Below are positions 21,584 to 33,467 of a DNA stretch of 64,000 nt, in pieces; positions within the stretch are counted from its first letter, which is position 1, and each line of letters opens with the position of its first letter. The stretch spans positions 22,100,181-22,164,180 of the forward strand of contig OX421506.1 of the NCBI GenBank assembly GCA_949126835.1. The letters are read 5' to 3'. This stretch comes from Anisus vortex. Taxonomy: Eukaryota > Mollusca > Gastropoda > Planorbidae. Position numbers and translations under genes: made by a program. A model generated the notes under the pieces. The model did not search any database, was not told where the DNA came from, and worked only from the letters and a program-made list of their open reading frames with translations.

Positions 21584-24500
21584 ATGGCGGAAGCTAATCT
21601 TACGTTGGAGCAATTGAATATTTTTGCTATCACGTCAGAACAGTTAACTAGCATGTCACTAACCCAGTTAAAAGAGATGGCAAACTCTCTGGGAATAGAC
21701 ATTACTGAAGTTACACCAGTTAGGAGTAAATTGATTCAAGATATTAAGGACTGTTTGAAAAGACATGGTAGAATGCTTGAAGAAAATACTATGAATAATG
21801 AAGAATCAGTGGTTCTCAATGTATCAGAAACCCTGAAAACAGACATAAATAACCATGATTTTAAAATGAATGGAAATGAACTAAGTGCAGAAATGAAATT
21901 CCAGTTAGAAATGAAGAAGTTAGAAATTCAAGTACAATTGAAAGAGAAAGAATTGGAAAAAGAAAGAATCTCTAGTAATGAAAGGATTGAATTGGCAAAG
22001 TCTCGTTCGTCAACTCATACGATTCAGGAAACAAATAATGTGGAACTATATAAGTTTAAAAAGCATGTCCCAAGCATGGAGAACATGGACATTGATGAGT
22101 TCTTTATGGTCTTTAAAAGAAACTCGATCGATTATAAATTTCCTGAAGATAAGAAAGCAGTACTTTTACGTTCAGCTCTAACAAAAGGCAAGGCTCTAGA
22201 TGTTGTATTGAATTTGACTCCAGAGGATTGTAATGATTATGAACTAATAAAGAGCAGAGTACTATTGAGTTATGTTCTAACTCCAGAAAAGTATCGAAAG
22301 TTATATCGTGAGTACAAGAAGGAACCAGAAGTTTCACATGTTGACTTCCTGAGATTAGAGAAAAAGTATTTTGATCGATGGTTACGTTCTAAGAATGTGA
22401 ATAAAGATTATGAAAAACTATATAATCTCATACTGATGGAGGATTTTACTAAGAAGATTCGCACTGATATAAAAGTTCATTTGGCTGATCGTGGTATTGA
22501 AATAGCAGAACAAGCAGCAGTTAAAGCCGATGAATACGTCATTATTCACCCGCATAGCCATTATTTTCAAAATGACACAACAAGTTTGAGGACTCAAAAC
22601 AGTAATACAGAGAGGAAGTTAAGATCGACAGAGGATAAAAGTAAACAAAAAGCCGATAAACAAGAGAATTCAAGTTTTGTACAAAAGAGAATTACCTGTA
22701 CATTCTGTAAGAAAGATGGACATATAAAAGAGAATTGTTGGAGTCTACATAAAGAGAAAAGACCCATTAAAAACAAAAACAACGTGGTTTTATCACACAT
22801 CGCCGTACAAACTGAAACTCACATAAATAAAACTGCCCACAAAAGAATTAAAGCTGATAGAAAGACATTTGATGTTAGTCATGAGGAGATGGCGAAACAC
22901 GCATGTCCAAGTTGCTCAAAGTCGGAAAAAGTCTTTGAAATGAAGACCGAGGCTATTGAACATTCTAGTTTCAACTCCAAAGGGAGTGTGACAGATGAAC
23001 AATCAGTAAATAAAACGTTTACTTATGGAGGCAGTAGTGTAGCAAGAAACTCAGTAGGCAGAGAACTACCCGAGTGCATGCTATCAGATGTTAGCGAGGG
23101 CTATGTGTCACCTATAGATAATCAAGCTAGAGAACGGAAGATTAAAATTCTACGTGACTCCCGTGCTGATATATCTCTACTGTTGAAGAATACTGTACCA
23201 ACGTCGAAATTGACTCATACAGGCCAGTATGCCTTGATCAGTACTATGGCTGGAACACTTACGGCACCGTTACATCGTATACAGTTGAAGAGTAATTACT
23301 TCACTGGATCTGTTATTGTTGGGATAGTGAAGAAATTTCCCTACAGAGGCATTTCATTACTTTTAGGAAGTGACATTGCCAAGAATCAGGTACATCCTGT
23401 ACTTAAAGAAACCAAAGACTCTGTTCAGTGTAGGAATACTGAAAATTCAGTATGTGTTATCACCAGAGCTATGGAGAAACAGCAGATGACTAATGAATCG
23501 ACCAAGAAACCAGAACCAACACCAGAGATTGACTTACAAGCAACCTTCATGGCGGATGTTCTAGGTGGTCACTCAAGTCATACTGATCAAAATAATTTGT
23601 CGCCTAGACAACTACTCATTCTTGCTCAAGGCAAAGATCCAGAGATCGGGAAGCTAAAAGAGGAAGCAAAGAATGAAGGAGAATTAGAAACAATGGCCGC
23701 AGGTTATTACCTGAGGGACGAGTTGTTGATGAGGAAATGGAGAGGGAAAGAAAACGACGATGAAACATGCAGCGAAGTACATCAAATCGTGGTACCCACT
23801 GTATACCGCAAGGACATACTACATATGGCCCATGATTCACCGTATGCTGGTCACCTAGGGATACAGAAAACCTTCGACAGGATTCTTCCATATTTCTTCT
23901 GGCCTGGCCTACGTCGTGACGTCACATCGTTTTGCAGATCATGTCATGTCTGCCAGATGGTCGGCAAGCCGAATCAGACCATTCCGGTAGCTCCTCTACG
24001 ACCCATACCAGCATTCTCAGAACCCTTCAGTCACATCATTATAGACTGCGTCGGTACGTTGCCTAAAACTAAGGCTGGCCACCAGTATCTGTTCACTATA
24101 ATGTGTTCGGCAACGAGATTTCCAGAGGCTATTCCTCTACGTAGCATCAATGCCGACAAAATATCTGATGCACTTATCGGATTCTTCACCCGATATGGTC
24201 TTCCGAAAACCGTGCAGTCAGATCAAGGTTCAAATTTCACATCGAAGTTATTTCGTCAAGTCTTAGAACGGCTGGGTATTCGTCATGCAGTATCGAGTGC
24301 ATATCATCCACAGAGTCAAGGCGCATTGGAACGATACCACCAAACATTGAAGAATATGCTCCGTACTTTCTGTTTCGAGCATAACGACGACTGGGATCGT
24401 GGTATTCCCTTCGCACTCTTCGCAACCAGAGAGGCTGTACAAGAATCTCTTGGTTTCAGTCCCTTTGAACTGGTATTCGGACACACAGTTCGTGGACCAC

Positions 24501-25120
24501 TAAAGCTGTTACAAGAGACATGGTTGTCATCCACTGAAGACACTGGTCTACTGACATACGTAGAAAATTTTAAAAATAGACTGTATAATGCATTAAAAGT
24601 TGTCAGATATAATCTTTTGCAGGCACAAGACAAGATGAAGGTCTATTATGACGTCAACGCAAGAACCCGTATCTTCCAACCTGGTGATAAAGTTCTCATG
24701 CTGACGCCACTGTCTGGTCAACCCCTGAGTGCCAAGTTTACAGGACCCTACGAGGTTATGGCTAAGCTTAGTGAGGTTAACTATCTTGTAAAGACCCCTG
24801 ATAGACGGAAATCGCAACGAGTGTGCCATATCAATATGTTGAAACCATATATTACCAGAGAAGAACAAAATGTTGTTGCCTCGGTAAACACTGTTGTTAA
24901 AGTCGGGAATAATTCACCTGAAATTGAGCGTGAAGTTGCAGAAAGCAAATTACAAATCACAAAAGCTCTAAAAACCCTTAATGAAAAATTGGCACATTTA
25001 CCCGCTTGCGAACAATCCGCTATCAAAGGTCAAATTAATGAACATATTAATATTAATCTATTTGCAGATGTACACAATAGAACAAGACTGATTGAACAAG
25101 AGGAAACCAGTTTCTCATGA
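21584..25120 (+). CDS. E3 gag-protease-integrase polyprotein
   Basis: 1178 codons from ATG in ACATGGCGG. N-terminal helical region with SAP-like LTQLKEMANSLGI (about 25-40), charged coiled-coil (about 100-135), gag core (about 150-330), and a zinc knuckle CTFCKKDGHIKENC (about 372, CX2CX4HX4C). The protease-like region has RDSRADISLL (about 525), where the usual D-S/T-G reads DSR, so the protease may be inactive. The marker VCVITRAM precedes integrase. The integrase zinc finger ends SCHVCQ (about 790); DDE residues lie in IIIDCVGTL, QSDQGSNFT and HPQSQGALERY. GPY/F reads FTGPYEV (about 1045). The C-terminus (EQSAIKGQINE...NLFADVHNRTRLIE) resembles the segment that opens RT in related elements and stops there. 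Confidence 0.92.
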   Translation: MAEANLTLEQLNIFAITSEQLTSMSLTQLKEMANSLGIDITEVTPVRSKLIQDIKDCLKRHGRMLEENTMNNEESVVLNVSETLKTDINNHDFKMNGNELSAEMKFQLEMKKLEIQVQLKEKELEKERISSNERIELAKSRSSTHTIQETNNVELYKFKKHVPSMENMDIDEFFMVFKRNSIDYKFPEDKKAVLLRSALTKGKALDVVLNLTPEDCNDYELIKSRVLLSYVLTPEKYRKLYREYKKEPEVSHVDFLRLEKKYFDRWLRSKNVNKDYEKLYNLILMEDFTKKIRTDIKVHLADRGIEIAEQAAVKADEYVIIHPHSHYFQNDTTSLRTQNSNTERKLRSTEDKSKQKADKQENSSFVQKRITCTFCKKDGHIKENCWSLHKEKRPIKNKNNVVLSHIAVQTETHINKTAHKRIKADRKTFDVSHEEMAKHACPSCSKSEKVFEMKTEAIEHSSFNSKGSVTDEQSVNKTFTYGGSSVARNSVGRELPECMLSDVSEGYVSPIDNQARERKIKILRDSRADISLLLKNTVPTSKLTHTGQYALISTMAGTLTAPLHRIQLKSNYFTGSVIVGIVKKFPYRGISLLLGSDIAKNQVHPVLKETKDSVQCRNTENSVCVITRAMEKQQMTNESTKKPEPTPEIDLQATFMADVLGGHSSHTDQNNLSPRQLLILAQGKDPEIGKLKEEAKNEGELETMAAGYYLRDELLMRKWRGKENDDETCSEVHQIVVPTVYRKDILHMAHDSPYAGHLGIQKTFDRILPYFFWPGLRRDVTSFCRSCHVCQMVGKPNQTIPVAPLRPIPAFSEPFSHIIIDCVGTLPKTKAGHQYLFTIMCSATRFPEAIPLRSINADKISDALIGFFTRYGLPKTVQSDQGSNFTSKLFRQVLERLGIRHAVSSAYHPQSQGALERYHQTLKNMLRTFCFEHNDDWDRGIPFALFATREAVQESLGFSPFELVFGHTVRGPLKLLQETWLSSTEDTGLLTYVENFKNRLYNALKVVRYNLLQAQDKMKVYYDVNARTRIFQPGDKVLMLTPLSGQPLSAKFTGPYEVMAKLSEVNYLVKTPDRRKSQRVCHINMLKPYITREEQNVVASVNTVVKVGNNSPEIEREVAESKLQITKALKTLNEKLAHLPACEQSAIKGQINEHININLFADVHNRTRLIEQEETSFS

Positions 25121-25822
25121 ATGTTTTCTTTTATGTCATTCATTGTATTGATTAAAATATATATTATTGTAAATATGACAATAAATAAACTATGTTTTGA
25201 AATATTACGATATTGAACATTACAGAACAAAACTTCAAATTCTACTAGAAACAATCATACGTTGTAAGGTAAAAGGTAACTATTGCATACATCAATTGCA
25301 CACACACCGGTATTTAACTTGAATACATCCACACTTGTGTTTGTTCAATTGATTATTGATGTGTTTTGCAAATTGTTTGTTTCTATGTCGTCATGTTATA
25401 ATTTGGATGTCTTATTTTATGCTATGTAAAAGCTAAATCAGCTGAGATTATAACATTTATTTTAAAATATTCTCCACTTATTTGGGTAATTCATATCAAT
25501 TCTATGGGAATTGGTTATTGGTGGTAATAGTTTTATGGTCAACGTTGTACACACAACTAATCATAATTGTAAATATTAATTGATAAATAAATGTTTAATG
25601 AATAATCATAGATAGAATAATGTGATAAGGGATTCCATAATAGCGACTTTGTTATTAAGGGGATATGTAATATATGGTTCATTTTAATCTTAAAAAGATT
25701 GTCCAATAGTCAATTAAATCTTACGAATAGTTTGGGAATTCGGTTCATTTTATGGGTACTCTACAAAGAATTCCATACTTAACGCTGTCTGTAATTCCTT
25801 TGTGTCTTAAGGGGGGGGCGAG
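25121..25822 (+). other. E3 3' non-coding region
   Basis: AT-rich, with no trace of RT or RNase H motifs in any frame I checked. It ends with the purine tract GGGGGGGGCGAG next to the 3' LTR. Confidence 0.75.
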
Positions 25823-26427
25823 TGTTACGAGTAGATTTATTTCCATATTATATTGGTTCTGTTATTATTAACTAAAGTTAAAATGAAATAATCTTAAACC
25901 CGAAATGTTTCCGTGTTAGGAATAAAACATGTATATGTCTAGACACTACGTCATAGCAATAAAATACGTCATATGCACGAGGGTTGAATACAGTTAGTTT
26001 AGTTTAGTTCTAGTTTGGGCGCTAATGTGTGAGGACTGTTTTGACCACTTTCTTAAAGATAGGATTACGGCTTAGTTCATTATAGAAGAATCTCAACTGA
26101 TTAAGTTTCATTATATAATACTGGTACATGTATTCTGTGGTATTGTTATATTTTATCATCTCAACTTGTTGGAATAAAATTGTGTTCAATTTCAAACAGG
26201 ATTGTGGATTTCCTATATATTAAGGTACAGTTTATCTAAATCATTTCATACAAAAGATTCATAGCAAACGAGTAAAATAAACATCAAATCTAATTGAATA
26301 ACATCAATACAAGTTCTTATACAACCTTGTGAGATCCAAGATGGATATGAATCAAAAGAATATAAATATATAATAATACATTACTAAAAATATCATCTAA
26401 CGTCAGTAGCTGATTTCGCACGTGACA
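25823..26427 (+). repeat. E3 3' LTR
   Basis: 605 bp, about 99% identical by eye to 20700-21304. It ends GCACGTGACA before atat. Confidence 0.92.
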
Positions 26428-26444
26428 ATATCAGTATATGATTA

Positions 26445-27637
26445 CCGTATATACTCGCGTATAAGTCGCACTTTTTTTACCGAAAATTTCGACAAAAAGT
26501 AGGCGTGCGACTTATTCACCCAACACTGTTTTTGAAAAGTTTGAAAAACATCACTACTCTGTCATACAGTTTGCTACATAACCCGTATAGTTGACTGTAG
26601 TAATGTATAATTACTAGGATATGCGTAGGCCTACATTTTACATTTAGAAAACTTTCGTAGTTGTACATATTACTATCTTTATATAACTGAAATTGTGATC
26701 GACAGATATTTTAGGTTTTACAGACACCCGACCTCCCCAGCTTTTCTTTTGAACTTTTGGACCGATTTTGTATTGCCGAAACGTAGCGTAAGTTTAAAGG
26801 CGTCATTTTTTGGGTAGGCTTATTGAACGCAAATTACAGTATGGAAATAATCGTAAATGTGTGAAAGCCTGTCTAGGCCTATAATGTAGGTAGGCTTAAG
26901 CTTAATAAGCTTAAGATGCGTTTTATTTAGTAGACCTACTTAAGGTCTAGGCTTATAGGCTATAGCCTACTAATAAGGCAGTGTTGAGCATTCCGATAAA
27001 AACGCGCCATATATTGGCAACTACGATCGGCAGATGGACGCGTTAAATGTCAAGTGTGTTTTATTTTTCATTTATTGCATGTAAGAGTTGAAAAAAAACA
27101 CAGCCTATTATTTGTCGGTCGCGCAGACGCACTTGAAATCATTTCAAACAATTGTTAATGATTAGGACACATGTATAGCCGTCGTAAATGCCGGCGCCTC
27201 CCAGTCTCCAGTCTAGGCGACATTGAGTCTAATGACGTACTTTAAAGACTTTTTGTGTGTAGAGTTACTATAGGGATAGGAACTTAAGTAGGGAAAGGGA
27301 CTTAGATGAAGAAACAGATACCTTACTTTCCCATCTCACTAACGTCTGTAGGCCTATTGATAGATGGTTTAAATTAAATGAAGCCCTGCCTTTATCATGA
27401 TTATGTTTGCCTTATGCACGATTAAAACCATTTTTTAAGGAAAGTTTCCAAATTAGGGTGAATATTTAGTAACTTTTATGTTTAAAAAGTTTGCATCTTT
27501 TAGATATTAAAATGCAGTGTAACCTGGGAAGTCGGGGTGTGACTTATGCGCGGGTCAATGACAACATATAAGAAAAACAATCTTAAACTAGGGGTGCGAC
27601 TTATACACCGGTGCGACTTATACGCGAGTATATACGG
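26445..27637. mobile_element. TIR DNA transposon, non-coding, TA target
   Basis: The ends CCGTATATACTCGCGTATAA and its inverse form TIRs of about 27 bp (continuing GTCGCAC), flanked by TA at 26443-26444 and 27638-27639. GTGCGACTTAT motifs recur as subterminal repeats at both ends. The 1193-bp interior has no transposase. The TA target suggests Tc1/mariner or pogo relatives. It sits in the E1 leader just right of E3. Confidence 0.82.
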
Positions 27638-27749
27638 TAAGTTGGTCACAGTACAAATAAATTGAATTTGTGTAATAAATAAAACATACTTTAAAAATTG
27701 TGTAATAACAAATATATAATAACACTGGACAAATAAGCAAATAAAAAAA

Positions 27750-30266
27750 ATGGCTTCGTTTGAAACTAATGCACAAATGTATGCCAGGGCTAAAGAATTA
27801 GCTATGGAATATAAAATAGAGAAAAAAGACATGATGAAATTTATTGAAGAAAAAGTTCACGCTTGGAATTTAGAACAAAAACAAGAACAAAAAGAGATAG
27901 AAAATAAGGAAAGAGATAGAAGAGCTGAAGAAAGAGAAAAAAAACATAAATCAGAAGCTGAAATTGAAAAACTAAAAATAGCTCAACAAACAAAAGATAG
28001 AGAAATTGAAAAATTGAAAATAGCTCAGCACACAGAAGATAGAGAAGTTCAAAAATTGAAAATAGCTCAGCACACAGAATTACAACATAAAAGGTATGAG
28101 ACTGAATTTGAGTGAGGAAAAATGAAGGTCACAGAATCTTACAATCATCATAAGGTTAATGACAAATTTAATGTACAGCCCTTTGATGGAAATGAAAATA
28201 ATTTAGATAGTTTCTTATCTATTTTTTAGGAAAAGTGTATAGCTAATAAATTACCAAAAGATAAATGGGCTGCTAAATTATTAGGAGCAGTTAAAGAAAA
28301 GGGGCTAAAAGCAGTAGGTGAAGGAATTGGTAGAACATATGACCAAATAAAAACAGCAAAGTTCAATTTTTATAATTTTACACCTGATCATTATAGAAAA
28401 CAATTTCATAAGGTTAGACTGGAAACTAGTGACAACACTGATAGGTTCATTAATGACATAAGCCAATACTTAGAAAAATGGTTAACACTAAGTAAAGTGG
28501 ACATAAATAATCCCAGACATATATTAGACATGATAATTATTGATAAAATTCTCACAATGGCGACTCCAGAACTATTTACATATCTTAAAGAAAGAAACAT
28601 TAGAAATGTAGAAGAATTGAAAACAGCCTTAACTAATTACAAGGACAGTCATCCTGGTGTGGCATTTAGTAAAAATGAAGATACAAATAATTTGAATGCT
28701 TTTGAAAACAACTTGAATGTTTTCAATACATATCAAAATCAGGACAACAGACCAAAAAACCAAAATAGGAGTAATGCTGGGAACACTAACTATCCTTTCA
28801 GAAGACATAGTTTGTCACCCACAAGAAACACTAATTACAATAACCAAAATAATGGTAGATTTTTCAATAGAGGTAACAACAATAATAGAGGTTACTATAA
28901 TAATAATAGAGGTTACTTTAAACAAACTAGAGGTAACAACAACAGAGGTGATTACAGTGGCAATAATATTAGAGGTTCTTACAATCAGTCTAGAGGCAAT
29001 AGCAATAGGGTCAATGATATTTCCACATCAATAAAAAGTTATAATTGTCAGGGTTATGGGCACATATCTTATGATTGTTCATCACCGTTTCAGGGCGAAC
29101 AAACTGAACCTAAACAATTGTATGACAGTAACTTTTCTCAAAGTAACAATTTTTCAACTGTAGCACCACAGTCTAATACTGGAAAAAACTTTACTAACAT
29201 GCATGAAGCAGGTGGGCAGTTATACTTGTTCCCTTCTTATGTTATTCACATTCAGACCATGACATTGAGAGACACTGGATGCTCGTGCTTAATAGTACAA
29301 GCTAATCTAGTTGAGTCTGATCAATATATTGATGACATAGAAGTAATTCCACTAGGTGATGGGAGTTCCATTACATGCAAATGTGCAAGTATTTTAATTG
29401 ACACTCCTTGGATCGCAGGGAAAGTAAAAGCTGTCGTAGTGCCCAAATGCACCGCTCCACTTATCATAGGTAATGCAACCAATGTTAAACCAGACAATTC
29501 AGTACACATTTTTGAAGAATGGATTAGGAATAGACTAGATATAAAAGAAATTCAGAATCCTATGACTTTGAATAAATTCAATAATGATCCTATCAGTACA
29601 CTATCTCAAAATCTATGTATTTTAAAGTCAAATAATGTTCAATCACATGAATGGATAAATATGTTGGAACCTGTGAAGCTAAAAAGTAAAGAAAATAACT
29701 TCCATAATTGGAATGGTACTCAACAAATTGGTCAATACATAGATGATTTTGAAAATAAGTGTAATGAATTGAGTGTTCCTGCTGAATTGAAATCTATAAT
29801 TTTGACTCAGCATGCTAGAAATCATGATAAAGCTTTAAAGATAGCAAATGATCATTTGGATAACTATGAAAACCAAAAAGATGTCTTAAAGAAACATTTA
29901 ACTGTAGCTATTAGTAAGAAAGAGACATATAAACCAGAAATAAGTAATCAGGAAAAGAATCAAATAGAGAAGCAAACATTTGCTGAAATAAACACTGTAA
30001 AGCATAATGAAAAAACAGTGCTAGAAATGGGTAAAATAACTCATCAATTGTTACAAGCTGAACAGAAAAAAGATGACTACATAAATAAATTGTTAGAAAA
30101 CAAAACAAATACTAAAGAAGGTGAATTCAAACAGAATAAAGGTATAGAAATAAAGAATGGAATAGTTATTCGATTCAATATAGATGCACAAATGCATAAC
30201 AGAGAAGAGCAGATAATAGTTCCCAAGACATTAGTAAATACAATAATTGTAGCTGGACATAGTTAA
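27750..30266 (+). pseudogene. E1 gag-protease (broken by stops)
   Basis: A single frame starts MASFETNAQMYARAKELAME, with a coiled-coil built from KLKIAQ repeats (residues about 75-120). It has in-frame stops TGA at 28113-28115 and TAG at 28227-28229 and is then open to TAA at 30264-30266. The gag core is followed by an Asn/Arg/Gly-rich repeat region (RGNNNNRGYYNNNRGYF) and a knuckle reading SYNCQGYGHISYDC, with the first Cys replaced by Ser. The protease has LRDTGCSCLIV. The TAA cuts into the integrase zinc finger (AGHS then PLSGHLGTDKT). Confidence 0.85.
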
Positions 30267-31561
30267 CCACTTAGTGGACATTTAGGTACAGATAAGACGT
30301 ACCATACAGTAAAAAGAAATTTTTGGTGGAAGGGAATGAAAAGAGACATTCAACATCACATAAAAGAATGTTGTATAGTTGTTTAAGAAAAAATAAGAAC
30401 ACTTCTACTCAAATAGCTCTCATTCAAGAATTTAATGTGATAGGAATACCATTTCATAAGGTTGCAATAGACATAATAGGTCCCATGACAATGACTAAAA
30501 CTAATAAAAACAGATTTGCTTTAGTTATCATTGACTTAGCCACAAAATGGTTAGAGGTTATTCCACTGAAAGACATAACATCTGAACGCATTTGTACGGC
30601 TTTGTTGTCGGTATTTACATAGTATGGTTTTTCTAGGGACATATTAAGTGACAATGGAACACAGTTTGTTTCCAATTTAACTAAACCATTCCATGAATTG
30701 CTAGAAATAACCCAGATATTTTCCACTCGATATCATCCACAGTCCAACGGATGTGTGGAGAGATTTAACCAGACAATTAAACTAATGATACAAAAATGCT
30801 GTATAGATAAGCCTAATGAATGGGATGTTTATTTACCTAAGCTTTTGTTCGCATATCGTAATGCTATACACCAGACAAATAATTATTCAGCATTTGAATT
30901 AATGTTTGGAAGAAAAGCCAATAGTCCTTTGGACAATTTCAAAAATACAATACTTGATAATGATGACATTGAGTATAATACAGAGGAGTCTATTGGAGAT
31001 TTAAAATCTCAACTTGGTTATGTAAATAAAAAAGGTTTTGAAAATTTAGAAATGTCAGGACAAAAACAAAGAGAAATAAAAAACAAACATAGGTATTTGA
31101 GAACCTTAAAACCTAATGATCTAGTATTGGTTTTTTCACCAACGCCAACACATAGTAATAAAGAATGGCATGGTCCATATACTGTTACGAAAAGAATTAA
31201 TACAGTTTCATATGAAATCTCTGTAAAAGACTCGATAAGAAAATTTCATATCAATGATCTTAGAAAATATTCAGTGACAGCTGAAAACATGAACAAAATT
31301 GAACATAATGTGGCGTCTGAAAATAGTAGTGAAGATTATGTAGTGATAAAACTGAATGGTGACACAAATGTTTCACAAGTGCAAAATTGTAATGTACTAC
31401 AAAATAGCAATACTAAACAAAGCTATAAAGACATTTCTTTAGCTCATTTAAAAGGATTACAAATCACAGAAATGAAGGAAATATTAAAGAAATTTGACAA
31501 AGTAATTTCAGACAAACCTGGTCATAACAGAGACAATAGAACACTGTATAGAATTAAATGA
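30267..31561 (+). pseudogene. E1 integrase (broken)
   Basis: The zinc-finger part continues in the gag frame (SGHLGTDKTYHTVKRNFWW) to about 30384. After a frameshift the DDE core runs in another frame: AIDIIGPM, then TAG at 30620-30622, then SDNGTQFVSN and HPQSNGCVERFN. GPY/F reads WHGPYTV, then FHINDLRKY. The tail (FDKVISDKPGHN...RTLYRIK) is the run-in to RT, so RT follows integrase here too. Confidence 0.88.
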
Positions 31562-33256
31562 TGAAACACATTTTAGAGTCAAAGTATATCAGGTACCCCA
31601 AATGCAGAAAGCATATGTTGAGAAAGAGTTAGATACATTGTTATCTAATTATCTAATTTCCTGTCTGGAAATATATACAAAACCACGCCCACTTCGATCG
31701 GCTGCTCACAAACTCATTTTGACGATCCCGCGGATAAAACTCGTGACAGCTGGTCAGCGGGCCTTCACCTACTCCGGCCCCTCCGCATGGAACACCCTGC
31801 CACTCCAGCTGCGACAAAGCTCGAACTTTAACTTTTTCAAGACCGGACTCAAGACTCACCTGTTTATTATTGACTCCTAGCCCACTTACATTTTTAAACA
31901 TTTGTCTGTTATTGTTATCATCGATAATTGTAATTGTAATTGTAAATGTAAGTGTTAAGCGCATAGAACTGATTGAGGGATATGCGCTATATAAGCTTCA
32001 TTATTATTATATTATTATTATTGTTAGAAGAAGGGCTGATACGCAAATTGATATCACAAATTTCGTCACCTATGGTGATAGTAAAGAAGAAAGATAATAG
32101 CATTAGATTATGCTGTGATTATCGAAAACTGAATGCAGTTAAAAAAAATAGATCAGGAAGGCTTAGCTAATATAGAAGACATTGTTAATGAGATAGAAAA
32201 AGGAAAAATATTCTCTACCTTAGATTTAACTAGAGGATTTTGGCAAATCCCTATGCAGGAACAATGTAAACAATACACGGCATTTACAACAGATGAAGGA
32301 TTATATGAATGGAATGTAATGCCTTTCGGATTGATTATAATACTGCGACATTTACTAAAATGAAGCGCAAAATAATACCTTGACATCCCAATATTGTTCA
32401 TTATGTAGATGATATTTGCATATTCACTGAGACTTGGGAACAACATTTGAAAATTTTAGAAGAATTGTTAGCAATACTAGCTGAACATAATCTAACTATT
32501 TCACCACAAAAGATGAAATTAGCTCAGAATGAAATTGAATTTTTAGGACATAAAATTAAAAATCAGGCAATACAACCAATTGATAGGATGCAAGAAAAAA
32601 TGTTGAACATAAAGAAGCCTGAAACAAAAAAACAAGTCAGAGCTTTGTTAGGACTATTTGGTTACTATAGAGATTTCATTGAAAATTACAGTCAAATAGT
32701 AAAACCACTTGTAAAATTAACAAGAAAAGGTCAATCTAATACAAAAATAAATTGGACTTCAGAATGTGAAAAAGCAAAGCAAAATTTAAAAATACTATTT
32801 TCTAAAGAACCAATTTTAACTACCATTTCAGCTAAAGATACAATCATTTTAGCTACTGATGCCCATAGGCAAGGTCTTGGTGCTTGTTTAATGAAACATT
32901 GTCTGCAGGAAAATAGTAATATGACAAATAAAAAAGAAAATAAAATTATGGGTATTTACAAACCAGCATTGTATATAAGTAGATCACTGACAAAAGCAGA
33001 GGAAAAGTACTCTGTAATTGAGTTGGAAGGTTTGGCCATTGTATGGGCAGTAACTAAACTAAGAAGATATTGGTTAGGTCGTAAATTTACAATATTTACA
33101 TATCACAAACCTTTGATTAATTTCAATGTGAGCAATGTGAACAATAATAGGATCAATAAGTTTGCAATGAAACTTAGTGATTACCAAATTAAAATACAAA
33201 GTATTAAAGGGACAGACAATCACATACCTGACATATTGTCAAGATTAGCCATGTAA
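31562..33256 (+). pseudogene. E1 reverse transcriptase-RNase H (broken)
   Basis: The RT opening (YVEKELDTLL) is split at 31644 by a LINE insertion and resumes at 32027 with EEGLIRKLISQISSPMVIVKKK. A frameshift near 32150 leads to FSTLDLTRGFWQIPM, and another near 32330-32400 precedes YVDDICIFTETW. The last part is open (32447-33256) and holds the RT thumb and RNase H: ATDAHRQGLGACL, VIELEGLAIVWA, and TYHKPL in place of the usual TDHxPL, so one catalytic Asp is Tyr. It ends PDILSRLAM. Confidence 0.88.
31644..32019 (+). mobile_element. 5'-truncated LINE in E1 RT
   Basis: Flanked by the target repeat attgtta (31637-31643, 32020-32026). It codes for a LINE ORF2 C-terminus (GQRAFTYSGPSAWNTLPLQL, then FKTGLKTHLF) ending at a TAG at 31878-31880. 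The 3' end reads ATGCGCTATATAAGCTTC plus an ATT-rich tail. The same coding family is at 57026-57265 on the minus strand. Confidence 0.85.
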
Positions 33257-33449
33257 ACAGTCACAAACTCATTGTACATAATTACACTTACTAACATTGT
33301 CTACTAACAATAACTAACAAACTATACTAACAAATATTATTACATGTATGATTTATTGATATATAACAAAATCTATGTATTTATTTATGACTTATATGGA
33401 TGTATTAATTTTGCTTTGAATCTAAAAATGCCATGAACGTCATTTTTAA

Positions 33450-33467
33450 TTATGGGCAAGGGGGGTG
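33450..33467 (+). promoter_or_regulatory. E1 polypurine tract
   Basis: ATGGGCAAGGGGGGTG lies directly before the 3' LTR. Confidence 0.65.

Larger units (their letters stand above)
20700..26427 (+). mobile_element. E3: Gmr1-like element lacking reverse transcriptase
   Basis: LTRs of 605 bp lie at 20700-21304 and 25823-26427, with a 4-bp target repeat atat (20696-20699, 26428-26431). By eye the LTRs differ at about four positions, so it moved recently. A single ORF of 1178 codons (21584-25120) encodes gag-PR-IN. About 700 bp of non-coding sequence and a purine tract (TTAAGGGGGGGG) follow before the 3' LTR, and no RT or RNase H is present anywhere. It must have been copied by an RT supplied in trans, or lost RT during its last round of copying. 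Confidence 0.9.
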
